From assembly GCA_920105805.1 (NCBI GenBank), contig CAKKTI010000141.1:1-44708 (forward strand): a stretch of DNA of 44,708 nt, read 5' to 3'. The position numbers and the translations under genes are program-made. The notes below the pieces were generated by a model. The model searched no databases, was not told the origin of the DNA, and saw only the letters and a program-made list of their open reading frames with translations. Shown here piece by piece: positions 1 through 12,700 of this stretch; the stretch's first letter is position 1; every line of letters begins with the position of its first letter. This DNA comes from Condylostoma magnum. Its lineage: Eukaryota > Ciliophora > Heterotrichea > Heterotrichida > Condylostomatidae.

Positions 1-1191
1 TTTATATTGATTTAACCACATTTATAAAGAGTTAATCCTCATGATTTAATAGGAGTAAGGCTTGCAACCTTTGGAGAAATATTATGGTAAGTTCTTTTTA
101 TTAGAACAAATCAGAAATAACAAGCTAATAGAAATTTATAATATATTATGGGATTAGTGAATTCAATGAGAGTAGTAGAATATATTAGACAGTAAGCAAG
201 GTAATTAGAATTACAACAAAAATAATTCTAATAATGAAAGGAGAAATAAATAAAAGCTGTAGAAAAAGCAAGGTAACCAGAAATACAAATCTAGTCCCGG
301 AAGGTGAAATAAAAGATAATTGGTCAACATAATTCTTATGTATACTCAGTTTGCATTTCAAGAAGTGAATAAATTGTAGTATCAGGTGGAGAAGATATGA
401 AAGTAAGACTATGAGACTTATAAAACCCATCCAGAAACACAATCATTGGTTAGCATGATGATTATGTAATATCAGTTTGCATTTCAAGAAGTGAATAGCT
501 AATAGTATCAGGTGGCGAAGATAAGAAAGTAAAATTATGAGACTTATAAAACCCATGCAGAAACAGAACCATTGGCTAACATAATGATTGGGTAAAATCA
601 GTTTGTATTTCAAGAAGTGAATAGCTAATAGTATCAGGTGGAAAGGATAAGTAAGTAAGGGTATGGGACTTATAAAACCCATGCAGAAACACAATAATTG
701 GTCAACATGATTCTTATGTATATTCAGTTTGTATTAGTGAATAGCTAGTAGTATCAGGTGGATAGGATAGTAAAGTAAGAGTATGGGACTTATAAAACCT
801 ATCTAGAAACACAATAATTGGTCAACATGATAATTGGGTATATTCAGTTTGCATTTCAAGAAGTGAACGGTTTGTAGTATCAGGTGGAAGGGATAAGAAA
901 GTAAGACTATGGGACTTATAAAACCCATTAAGAAACATAATCATTGGTCAACATAAGCTTTATGTATGATCAGTTTGTATTTCAAGGAGTGAATAGCTAA
1001 TAGTATCAGGTGGATGGGATAATCAAGTAAGATTATGGGACTTATAAAACCCATCCAGAAACACAATAATTGGTCAACATGATGATTGTGTAATATCAGT
1101 TTGTATTTCAAGAAGTGAATAGCTAATAGTATCAGGTGGATGGGATAATAAAATAAAAGTATTGGAAATGTAGTTAGGTAATCTGAAATAA
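1..1191 (+). CDS. WD40 seven-blade protein, copy A (5' truncated by window)
   Basis: The frame starting at base 1 is open to TAA 1189-1191 if TAA/TAG are Gln and TGA is Trp. It enters inside the N-terminal helical domain (RVNPHDLIGVRL matches copy C RVNPNDLMGVKL), passes a Gln-rich helix, then seven WD40 blades of 42 residues (126 bp). Each blade runs GQHD..V.SVCISRSE..VVSGG.D.KV.LWDLQNPSRNTII. One blade is 3 residues shorter. In the first blade the structural Trp is TGA (412-414), where other blades have TGG. A seven-blade propeller is a protein-interaction scaffold; its partner is unknown. TAA 1189 is the likely stop, because copies A and C fall out of frame with each other soon after it. 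Confidence 0.85.
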
Positions 1192-3562
1192 CTTCATATT
1201 TTATCCTTTAAGTTGAGCTTTTATTTATTTACTTTAATCATTATATCAATACAAGTTGCTATACTTAATATATCTTGTAATGGAAATGATAAAGTAAGTC
1301 ATTTGGTGTAATATCCTTGCATTAAGTCAAGGAGTATTATTTATTGATATATGTTAATCATTGTTGATAGGCCAATCAAAAGTGAATAGTGAAAATAATA
1401 AGAAATGTGATTTATTTTAATTGAATTTTAATCTGTTTTATTTCTCTAGAAATGATATGAGGGATTTTTTTTCTTTATATAATTACTTAGGCGTCAAAAT
1501 CCGGATGTTTCATTGATTAAATTATACTATATTTAAAAAGTGCCATAATATTGACGAAAATGGATTTTGGACTAAAATTTTGAGACTTAACCAAAATGAA
1601 CCAAGATGAATTTAATGAGTTAAACAATCATTATATTAAAAAAAGTCCTTGGAAATTGTTATAAAGCTCAGCTTAATTGAGATTAGCCTGTTTGATGCAT
1701 CAATGATATTTTTATATAAATCATATTCCCATACAATAATATAAGAAAATCTATTGCTTAAGAGCAACATAGTTATTTGTTTTATGAGTACTTCATAAAT
1801 AAATCAAATTTTCGAGTCCTTACATTTTAAAGCTTTAAAAAGTGTGATAAAGAACTGAAAATATTCTCAGCTAATGTTTTAGGCCTCTATAGTCAAATCT
1901 TACAATTTTATTAATGCATTTTTCATAGATGAGTAACATCTATAGAATGTCAAGTTAATTTCATAAGATTTAGAGGAAAATGAATGAATTACATAAATAA
2001 TTCAATATATTATCATTCACTTTATATACTAGATTGATTACTTACCTTGATTACAGTTATGAATCATTATAATGAGGTACTTAAAGGTTATTATTTCATA
2101 TCATTTTGTTATATCTCTTTTTAGTGACTGATTTACTATGAAAACATATTGAAAAATAAATTCAATTTCCAACGTTGAATATATTATGCTATTAATGGGA
2201 AGAAAGATATCAGTATAGCCATATTTGCTTTTGAAATTTTAATCTGGAAATAGAAGATAGTTATGAATTTCAATTTGTAGCAAATGCAATTATATAATTA
2301 TCACCTTATGGAGAACAGATAGATTAATATTGAAAATAGAAGGCACAAAATTCTTTTAATCAGAAGGTAATAGTGAGATTAAAGAAGATATTGTATATTC
2401 ATTGGCGAAAAGAGTAAAAGATCACCTAATAAGAAAATAGTATTATTAGTTTTCTATAATGTATTTATTTATAGTGACTGATTTACTATGAAATTAAGGG
2501 ACTTCAAAAGCAAAGATAACTTTTATTAGTTTAATATGATCTTAAGAGACTTAAATATACTTTTGTAGGGGTTTATTATAATTCTTATGAAATACTTATT
2601 ACATCTAGAAATCATTGAGTAATTATATTACCTTATTTGATATATATAGCTTAAAATACTAGTAAATTCAATATATCCATATTCTTCCTATTTCACAATC
2701 AATTTATCTTACTTGAATAATATCTTTATTCTAGCTTGGAGTAAAAAAATTTTGAAAACAGCTTAGATCAAAATAATCTCAGCAAGAAAAGACGACAGTA
2801 CTGTGCATAGCTTAATAAGTTTCTTCTATCAGATTCAAAGTACTACAATCATCAAAACGTATACAATACTAACTATATCAATTCAATTAAATCTTTAAAA
2901 TATGAAATAATATCTATTAGTAAATTAGGTAAACAATGTTCAAATATACTCTAACTTTTATAGGAGTAGAATACCTCATTAGCTATACTATAAAAATAGG
3001 AGATTTACAGTTCTAGTGTACTATCCAGATAAGTGATCAAGCAGGATATAATACATATTATACAGCATTTTATTACTATCTACTTACAATACTGACAATA
3101 TCCTAAGGAATATTTATTATTTTATTAAATAAAGAGTGTAATGATATAAAGAACTAGGCTTCCACTACGAATGATAGGGTAATAGAAGTTCTAACAATAT
3201 ACTAATCTATACAGAAAACTAGAAATATGGATACTAAATCGATTAAAAGATTCAGTAAAAAGGTTTGTATATAAATATAATATAGAAAACTCATGATGAA
3301 TAAGGGAAAGTTTTAAGATTCAGTTAAAATAAATCACATTTCTTATAGGGATTTTCACTAGTAATTCTTTTAATTGATCCATAAACAATAACTAATATAC
3401 ATAAATAATTCATACTCTTTGACTTAATTCAAAGATATTATGCCAAATTACTAACTTGATAATTTCCATTACAAGATTTATTCAGTAAAGCAACCTATAT
3501 TGATATAACGATTAAAATAACTATTCTAAGTAAAAATTCAACATAAAGGATAAAATATAAAG
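1192..3562. other. AT-rich spacer between the 3' ends of WD40 copies A and B
   Basis: The first and last about 280 bp are the conserved 3' flanks of the inverted gene units. The middle shows no recognisable protein. A 22-bp direct repeat (tagtgactgatttactatga followed by aa) occurs at 2122-2143 and 2472-2493. With no codon acting as an unconditional stop, open frames here carry no weight. Confidence 0.6.
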
Positions 3563-5077
3563 TTACTTCGAATTACCTAACTACAATTCCCATAATCTTA
3601 CTTTCTTATCATATCCACCTGATACTACAAACTATTCACTTCTTGAAATGCAAACTGATTATACACAGTAATCATGTTGACCAATGATTCTGTTTCTGGA
3701 TGGGTTTTATAAGTCCCATAGTCTTACTTTATCATCATTTCCACTTGATACTACTAGCTATTCACTTCTTGAAATGCAAACTGAGTATACATAATGACGA
3801 TGTTGACCAATGATTGTGTTTCTTAATGGGTTTTATAAGTCCCATAGTCTTACTGTCTTATCTTCTCCACCTGATACTGCTAGCTATTCACTTCTTGAAA
3901 TGCAAACTGATTATACCCAATGATCATGTTGACCAATGATTGTATTTCTGGATGGGTTTTATAAGTCCCATAAACTTACTTTCTTATCATTTCCACCTGA
4001 TACTATAAACTATTCACTTCTTGAAATGCAAACTGATTTCACACAGTAATCATGTTGACCAATGATTGTGTTTCTTAATGGGTTTTATAAGTCCCATACT
4101 ATTACTTTATAATCCCTTCCACCTGATACTACTAGCTATTCACTTCCTGAAATGCAAACTGAATATACACATTGATTATGTTAACCAATGGTTCTGTTTC
4201 TGTATGGGTTTTATAAGTCCCATACTCTTACTTTATAATCATTTCCACCTGATACTACTAGCTATTCACTTCTTGAAATACAAACTGATCATACAATTTC
4301 ATCATGTTGACCAATTATTGTATTTCTTAATGGGTTTTATAAGTCCCACACTATTACTTTATAATCATTTCCACCTGATACTACTAGCTAGTCACTTTTC
4401 GAAATGCAAACTGATTTTACCCCATTATCATGTTGATCAATGATTTTTTATATCACCTTCCGGGACTAGACTTGCATTTCTGGTTACCTTGCTTTTTCTA
4501 CAGCTTTCATTTATTTCTCCTTTCGTTATTAGAATTATTTTTGTTGTAATTCTAGTTACTTTGCTTACTGTCTAATATATTCTGCTACTCTCATTGAATT
4601 TACTAATCCCATAATCTATTGTAAATTTCTATTAGCTTGTTATTTCTGATCTGTTCTGATAAAAAGAACTTACCATGATATTTCTCCAAAGGTTCCAAGC
4701 TTTACTCCTGTCAAATCATCAGCATTCACTCTTTATATGATTTATCTGGCTTAACTACTTGATTTGACAAAAACATACAAATATTTCAGATATTCGGGTT
4801 TAATCTCATTCTCTCTCGTAAATTCATGAATGAAAGTGTCTATTGTGAGTTAACAAGTAATTACAATGGCTCTTCTAAGTTTGGTACCTGGATTAGATCC
4901 TTTTAGATTGTTCCATAGAGCTATAAAGTTGTCTTGTGTGAAGAGTTGACCCTTTAGAATGCCTTGAACTTCACTTTCATCTGGCCATCCCATATGCTAC
5001 TGATTTGCTTGGTAGTATTATTAGAAATCGACTCCAGCAACCAGGTTTCTGACAATTGATTCAATACAGTTTTCCAT
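3563..5077 (-). CDS. WD40 seven-blade protein, copy B
   Basis: Complete 504-residue reading from ATG 5077 (MENCIESIVRNL) to TAA 3565-3563 (LGNSK-stop), with TAA/TAG read as Gln. Residues about 1-180 form a mostly helical domain that I do not recognise (motifs GWPDESEVQGILKGQLF and NEIKPEYLKYLYVFVKS). A Gln/Lys-rich helix follows (QQAKQLELQQKQFQQRKEKQ), then seven 42-residue WD40 blades that are almost identical to each other. The start is supported by copy C, which begins with the same residues and the same upstream AT-rich sequence. It is inverted relative to A and C. Function is unknown; the architecture suggests a scaffold with an oligomerising N-terminus. Confidence 0.87.
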
Positions 5078-6782
5078 ATTTTTATATAAAATTGACGAGA
5101 TTAAATGAAATCAAGAGAGACACAGGAATCGTATTTTGAGTGTTTATTTGTTACACAATTTCACATATTCTCAAATACAAAAATATCATTATAAAATACT
5201 ATTTGTTACATTACTCAGGAAAGTATTACAACTAGTTTGCTTAAATACTCTGCTGTTTTATTTTATGATATTCTCAACATATTCCTATGCATTGATTTTC
5301 TGGTTAAAATTATTCCTATTATACTTTTCATAAATGACACTGTTACATTTGTGTAATTAAAACTCTAAAGTAAGGACCAGAGCACAAATCGTTACCATTT
5401 GGAGACCATTACTATCCTTAAGGGATTGTTTCCGATATTGTGATAAAACTGTTATAATTTCCCATATTTGAAATCATCGCCCTTTAAAAGCTCTTTTTTC
5501 AATGTGAGTTAAATTATTATTGATAAAATCAAATCCAGAAGCAAGCATATTGATGATTGGCTCAATTTATATTCAGTTAAGCTATAACTACATCTAATTC
5601 GATTTGTTTCCCATTTATAATAATTCCATTTTCAGCGAACCTTACATACTACCTCGTTCTACATTTACTTCTCCTTTGTAACTAAATCATTTAAGCAATA
5701 ATTATTTAATGCATATTTTTCTGAAGGTACAATCAAATTGATTATAGATGATGTCTCTTATAGGATTGAGTATAAAAGAGAATGGGCTACCATCTTCAAC
5801 AGCAACTATTGTGTAAATTCTTTGGCACTAATATAGAGTGGTGTATGCACTTTCCTTTGAATTTATTCTGATTTAGAAAGTTACAGAAACGGCCAGGGAA
5901 AATGATAAGAAAATCAGAATATATGCTTTCATTGCCCATGTTTTTAATATTCAGTCTTTGGGATATCTTGGTTATAGCTTAATAGATGGTTATTTTAAGG
6001 TCCCTCATATAATCTTGAAAGGACCGCTTTGCCTTATTTAATTTTGAAAAAGAGCTAAATACTATCTAATCAGGTATCCAACATAAGCACTTTGTACTTC
6101 ATCACAGTTTAAGTATAAAACTATATCCAGTTTCTTTCTAGTACTTTTAGAAAGTCTTAGCGGTTATTATACCATAGGCTCCACTCCAATAATTGTTGAT
6201 TTTAGAATTATTGTAATGATGTGTTTGGAGAGGGAGCAAATAAAGCATAGCCTAAATTAAAATCAAGGCATTTTTATACATTTTAATGGGGCAATTCTTT
6301 CGATTTGCTTACGACATATTAATGCTAAGCTTTATTATATGAATTTAATTGATTAGCATAAAGTATTTTAGCTACTTATATACTGAGCAACCTTTAATGT
6401 TAATTCATAGTAACAAATCTCATAGAATTAGTAAGTCAGAGTACAATTACCCTAGGTTAATTGTTAATAAAAAAATTAGTCATTTTAATAATAAACTCTG
6501 GACTTATATCTCCTGTAATTTAGCATCAAATTTATTTAGAATAGTGTTAAACTAAGCTAAACATCTAATGTACCTTTTTTATGTTCTAAAATTGATTTAT
6601 CATTTGGTATATACCAATGTAAATACAAAATCTAATGATACAAATTATTTTCATATTGAAAACTCTTTAATATACTAAAGTAATACGTTGTCAAATTTTC
6701 AAAAATTCCCAGGCGCTCTGTCATAATACAATTCCTGCGTCTCTCTTGATTTCATTTTGTCTCGTCAATTTTATATAAAAAT
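5078..6782. other. Divergent spacer between WD40 copies B and C
   Basis: About 65 bp on each side are shared (ATTTTATATAAAAATATGG just before both ATGs and a TCTCTCTTGATTTCATTT stretch further out), which probably holds the core promoter. The 1.5 kb between shows no convincing gene. A minus-strand stretch near 5330-5500 reads like protein in two frames at once, so I do not call it. Confidence 0.5.
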
Positions 6783-8291
6783 ATGGAAAACTGTATTGAA
6801 TCAATTGTCAGAAACCTGGGTGCTGGAGTCGATTTCTAATAATACTACCAAGCAAATCAGTAGCATATGGGATGGCCAGATGAAAGTGAAGTTCAAGGCA
6901 TTCTAAAGGGTCAACTCTTCAACTAAGACAACTTTAAAGCTCTATGGAACAACCTAAAAGGATCTAATCCAGGTACCAAACTTAGTAGAGCCATTGTAAT
7001 TACATGCTAGCCTACAATAGACACCTTCATTCATGAACTTACGAGAGAGAATGAGATTAAACCCGAATATTTGAAATATTTGTATGTTTTTGTCAAATCA
7101 AGTAGTTAAGCCAGAGAAATCATATAAAGAGTGAATCCTAATGATTTGATGGGAGTAAAGCTTGAAATCTTTGGAGAAATATTATCATTATTTCTTTTTA
7201 TCAGAACAGATCAGAAATAACAAGCTAATAGAAGTTTACAATAGATTATGGGATTAGTAAATTCAATGAGAGTAGTTGAATATATTAGACAGTAAGCAAA
7301 GTAACTAGAATTACAACAAAAATAATTCTAATAACGAAAGGAGAAATAAATGAAAGCTGGGGAAAAAGCAATGTAACCAGAAATATAAATCTAGTCCCGG
7401 AAGGTGATATAAAAAATCATTGGTCAACATGATTAATATGTATTTTCAGTTTGCATTTCAAGAAGTGAATAAATTGTAGTATCAGGTGGAGAAGATATGA
7501 AAGTAAGACTATGGGACTTATAAAACCCATCCAGAAACACAATCATTGGTCAACATGATGATGGGGTATATTCAGTTTGCATCTCAAGAAGTGAATAGCT
7601 AGTAGTATCAGGGGGATTGGATAAAAAAGTAAAAGTATGGGACTTATAAAACCCATCCAGAAACAGAACAATTGGCCAACATGATGATGGGGTAAAATCA
7701 GTTTGCATTTCAAGAAGTGAATAACTAGTAGTATCAGGTGGAGAAGATATGAAAGTAAGACTATGAGACTTATAAAACCCATTAAGAAACACAATCATTG
7801 GCCAACATAATCATTTTGTATTCTCAGTTTGCATTTCAAGAAGTGAATAGTTAGTAGTATCAGGTGGATGGGATAATAAAGTAAGAGTATGAGACTTATA
7901 AAACCCATCCAGAAATGCAATAATTGGTCAACATGATAATTGGGTATATTCAGTTTGCATTAGTGAATAGCTAGTAGTATCAGGTGGAAGGGATCATAAA
8001 GTAAGAGTATGAGACCTATAAAACCCATCTAGAAATACAATCATTGGTCAACATAAGTCTTATGTATGATCAGTTTATATTTCAAGGGGTGAATAGCTAG
8101 TAGTATCAGGGGGATGGGATAATCAAGTAAGATTATGGGACTTATAAAACCCATCCAGAAACACAATAATTGGTCAACATAATTCTACTGTTTAATCAGT
8201 TTGTATTTCAAGAAATGAATAGCTATTAGTATCAGGTGGATGGGATAATCAAGTAAAAGTATGGAAAATGTAGCTAGGTTATTCGAAATAA
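6783..8291 (+). CDS. WD40 seven-blade protein, copy C
   Basis: Complete 502-residue reading from ATG 6783 (MENCIESIVRNLGAGVDF) to TAA 8289-8291 (VWKMQLGYSK-stop). It has the same architecture as copy B: helical N-domain (about 1-180), Gln-rich helix, then seven WD40 blades spaced 126 bp apart from about 7420. One blade has its Trp as TGA at 7764-7766 while neighbours use TGG, which is direct evidence that TGA is Trp. One blade is shortened by 3 residues, as in copy A, suggesting A and C share a more recent ancestor or have exchanged sequence. The stop is set by loss of frame agreement with copy A downstream. The cellular role is unknown. Confidence 0.88.
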
Positions 8292-9734
8292 TTTCATATT
8301 TTATCCTTTAAGTTGAGCTTTTATTTATTTACTTAATCATTATATCAATACAAGTTGCTATACTTAATATATCTTGTAATGGAAATGATAAAGTAAGTCA
8401 TTTGGTGTAATATCCTTACATTGAGCCAAGGAGTATGATTTATTTATGTGTTTTAGTTATTGTTGATAGGTCAATTAAAAGTGAATTGCTAGTGAAAATA
8501 ATAAGAAATGTGATTTCTTTCAACTGAATTGTAAGATGTTTTATTTCTCTAGAAATGATATGAGGGATTTTTTTCTTTATGTAATTACTTTAACTAAGCT
8601 ATTATTTCTTCATACTAAGGCTTTCCTTTATAATTAAATTAACAACAGATATTTGCTTAGAAATATTGATATTTACTCAATAAGTTAATCATCCATTTTC
8701 TATAATCATAAAATGATTGAAGAAGAATGTTTAAAGAAAGCAAGTTAGGATTAATTTTATGATTTCAATTATTCGCATGAAAATACAATAGTCATTTCAA
8801 GAATAGTCTAGTCACTTAATTATAAGCTTTAAAATACTGGTTTGGGTACAATTTATTAATATAGTATAGTTTTAACATCTAAAACCTACTTATATACTTT
8901 ATTATACCCTTCTCATTCTATTAATTTGTTTTAACGCTTCAATTTCATTTGTAAATCAAAAACTAGCGTAAGGATAATCATGCTTTAGGACTCTATTTCC
9001 ATAAATAAGTTAAACGATTATATAAGTAATTCATATCCTTCGCTTTTATATCAATAGTAAATTGTGATTCTTTTAATTTTCATATCATTATAAGAAAATA
9101 TTATCTTTATATTTCTTAGTTTAAGTTCAAAAGCTGTTTAATATGATTCTAGGCAATATATACCACTATATATAACAATACTTGAAAAACAACTCAATTT
9201 TAATCATTATTCTGCACAATAACAGTATAACTTAATTACTTCTGATGTATACATTTTTTGTGGACAGCCCTTACTATCTCATCTTCCACTTACAGTATGT
9301 TTTTAATTCCTAGAAATACTTACTGGGCAAACAGTCAATTCACATATTCCTATTACTTAACTTACTTTACTTGCTTATCTATTCAAATATTAAACAAAAT
9401 CCCCTTTAGTAATTCTTTATACGAGTGTTCATTATTCATCCAAGATTATTTTAAATATAATGTTGTCATGGGCCCACTCCATAGATGTTAGTTTCTAGTC
9501 TTTATAATTTGTATTAATCAATCTTTTAAAGAATTCCATCAGCTTAAATAGACCATTTAATCCTATATTATTATATAAGCTCCCAATTAAATATACGATT
9601 ACTTTTCAGAAAATAGCTTTGGAATAATATCTTTAGGGGATTATTTATAAAACTGCTGAAATTATCTTTATTTAGAGCAATAATCCTTAAAAGCTTTAAC
9701 TTCTTCCTATCAATCTAACTTATCTTTTAAGCAT
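8292..9734. other. Spacer with 3' flank of copy C and a possible WD40 relic
   Basis: 8292 to about 8580 is the conserved 3' flank of the WD40 unit. On the minus strand at about 9258-9340 a stretch reads CPVSISRNQKHTVSGRWDSK, resembling the WD40 blade core SVCISRSEQLVVSGGWDNK, and may be a decayed copy. The frame of the upstream LamG-like gene also runs on into this region, but continuation has no weight in this code. Confidence 0.35.
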
Positions 9735-12700
9735 CTAACAAATTATGTATTCTAAACCTATGCAAACCTTGTAGCACGTACTATTGAAAGCATCATAGTT
9801 ATAGTACCGACACTATGAAATCAATTATAAGTCGGATCCATCAAAGAAAGTGTTTCTAATAAGAAAAGAATAAATAATTCCAGTAAATCTTACATCATCT
9901 GAAGGGTAGTTCTAACCTAATCCAAAATAAAATTGACTTAAATACTAATCCTATAAAATTTCATCGCTATTTGATGAAGTTTACATTGCTTTTTAATCGT
10001 TAATATACAAAGCAGTAACTCTTTCTTCACTTTTTGATGTCACTATAGCTAAAATCCAGTTATTAACGATTATATTTTGACTATTAGTTTCTATTGTGCC
10101 ACCATTCTATAGAGGAGTTAAGCTGTAAAGTACATTATCACTAATATGCATCTCAAAGCATTACTTTTTAGCTTTACCGCACTTCATTCATAGATTTTCA
10201 GTGCTTTTGGAAGATTAAACCCATATTTAGATTGTAAAATTCTGTCTAATGATAAAATTTTGGGTTGTATTTGTTAGGTATGTCTATTTATTAAACTTGA
10301 GTCCTTAATCTTATGTTATTCACTCCTAGTTTTCAATAGAGAATGTAAACTCATTATAATAATCTTTAAACTCTGTTTTATCTTCATTGAATACTATATA
10401 AATCTCATCAGTTTCTACACAGTTTCTTCCATTGTAAAATCCAAATCCTAAGCACTTAGTAAAGCAAGCATTTTAGTATGAAAATTCATAGTTTTTCTAG
10501 CATAAATCATCTTTAAGCCAATAAGTATGAGCTATAATGGAAAACTCATAAATAAACCCATCAAAGTATGTATAATTTGAAGGATTATTGCCAAGATGTA
10601 TGACATAATCACTTTAAACATCAGTGAACTCCCAAAAGAATGGTTATGACTGCTAATTTCAATCAATTTTAATACCACAATCTGCAGTTTCACAGAATCG
10701 AATTCAGATATGTGTTCATTTCTTCAGTAGTTATATTTAATCTGATACTCCTTCTTTAATGTTATTTTACGATATTTACTATCTTAAAACGATTCTAGAC
10801 TAGGAGTCGATGCATACTTCAATACTTTAGTACATGTAAACTGATTTCTTTATGAATAATGTTTAATGCCCTACACTTGGCAGTTTTGCAAGTCTAATCC
10901 AAAGAAGCATACTAAATTACGGGCTTCTAATATTAACTGATTGATTATTATCAAAAGTAGATACCCAATCCTTTTTCCCAAATCTCCAGCCTAAATCTAA
11001 GGAATCAAGTGGCTCATTAGTTTCAATTTGATTAGTTAAGCCTTTACTAACTTTATAGCCTCCTCCTATTCGGTCTTCTTCTGTTTAACTTGAACTATCA
11101 AAGATAAGTATGAACTCAGTGTTGTATTTTTAAACACAGTTTCCACTAGAATACAATTGCCCGTCTGGGCAAGATATACTTGCAATATTAGATTGAGTCC
11201 AACTATCTAATGGATGTGTTTTAAAGCTTAAAATTCAGCGATCTTCTACTTATTACTAAGTTAGATACTTATTCTCAAATTGTATCTGAAATATTTCTCC
11301 TATGAAGCTTGATAAATTAAAGCCTGAGCCAATCCAGAATAATTTGTAATATTTGGAATCTTAGAAACCTTATTACAACGTTTTTGTACTTTGTAGAACT
11401 CCATTGATATAAACAGATATATACTACTGGTTTGATGTAAAGGTAGACACTATTCATTCATTTTATTGCAGTTGCTTAGATTAAACTATTTCATTAGTTG
11501 TAAAAACTAACGAGTCTTCTTATCTTGAAATTTGAATCATTTTATCTTTGTTAGTATATTTCTATAGTATTGTTTATTCATTGCTCAGCCATTAGCCTAA
11601 TTTTAGTCAAATAGTTATATAGAATTCCTCTTTAAACTGATATTGATTTGTTCCGGGAATATTTAGGAATTAACCCTCCTTATTTCAAATTAAACGATAA
11701 TCTTGATAATCTGGGTCGTATGAATCTTAAAAGTAGTCTTTTCCTCTGATGCAGTATAGATCAGTGCTTGCTCTGTTACTATAAATTTAGTAATCTTCTA
11801 TAAAGACTCAATCAGCGTGCTAATTATTCTAACTCATGTCTTAGCATTCATTATTGCCTAAGTATTGGTCATTGCAATCCTAAAGGCAGATAAAATTATT
11901 CATTCAGTATCCTTCTTTACAGTTGCATAAGTTCATAGTTTAATTTTCACAAATTTAGTTATGAGTAGCTTGGTTTGTAATATCTACTCAGAAAGCACTG
12001 CAACTATTATAGTTTTCTTGTAAGTAATTAGAGTTAATAAAGGGTAAGTCATTGAAAGCTGTAAATTACTCTATCATCCCATAAGATATAATTTAATTTC
12101 ATATTTTTAAACTATAATAATTTTGATTACTTTATAGGCCCCTTAAAGCTCCATTATATTCCTCTTAATGAGCTCCTATTAACTTACTCTAATAAATATT
12201 TAATATATCAGAATAATAGCGTACATTACTAAGGGTTTATGATAAGGCTTGCTGATCATTATAGTGAATTGTGATTTCTTAAGTATTAGGGCTAATATGA
12301 GAGTGCTAGTATACTATCTGATATCAAGTCTTTTCATCAAAAGCAATTGCTAATCGACCATCAGCGTAAGTTCATACTTAAATATATCTGGAATAACTAT
12401 AAAGGGTAAATCAGTCAAAAGATCACTTGCCAGATTATATATAATGAGCAATATGAAAGATAGATTAGTACATATAGATATTGAGTTTTACCCATATCAT
12501 TATTTAATAATTTGCATTCATAAACGATTAATCTTCTTCTACGTAAGAATTAGGCGGCATTTTGTATCATGCGCCTGGTGCTTTCATAACAGAGCAATCC
12601 TCAAGTCTATTGTCTTCTCAATTTCCTTTAGCCTCTATGTCTTATCCTTGTGTTACCAAATTCGGATAGTTTGGGGAAATTTAGTCAAAAATGTACCAGT

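Larger units (their letters stand above)
1..8580. repeat. Segmental triplication of a WD40 gene unit, one copy inverted
   Basis: Three copies of a unit of about 1.85 kb lie at 1-1475 (+, cut by the window), about 3285-5140 (-) and about 6715-8580 (+). Homology covers about 65 bp upstream of the ATG, the whole ORF, and about 250 bp beyond the stop; for example, an ATATCTTGTAATGGAAATG-like stretch lies downstream of both A and C. Outside these limits I see no shared sequence. The A/B and B/C pairs are therefore large inverted repeats, with spacers of about 1.8 and 1.6 kb. Confidence 0.85.

Noticed and set aside
185-694. Hydrophobic minus-strand ORFs with repeated CFCMGFISPI text over the WD40 genes
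   Set aside because: They are the complementary strand of the WD40 blades; the repeat of hydrophobic text is the antisense of the 126-bp blade unit. The same applies at 4066-4443 and 7543-7798.
5330-5500. Minus-strand stretch reading KYGKLQQFYHNIGNNPLR in one frame and HIEKRAFKGRWFQIWE in another
   Set aside because: Two overlapping frames look equally good, there is no clear start or family, and open frames mean nothing when all three stop codons are sense.
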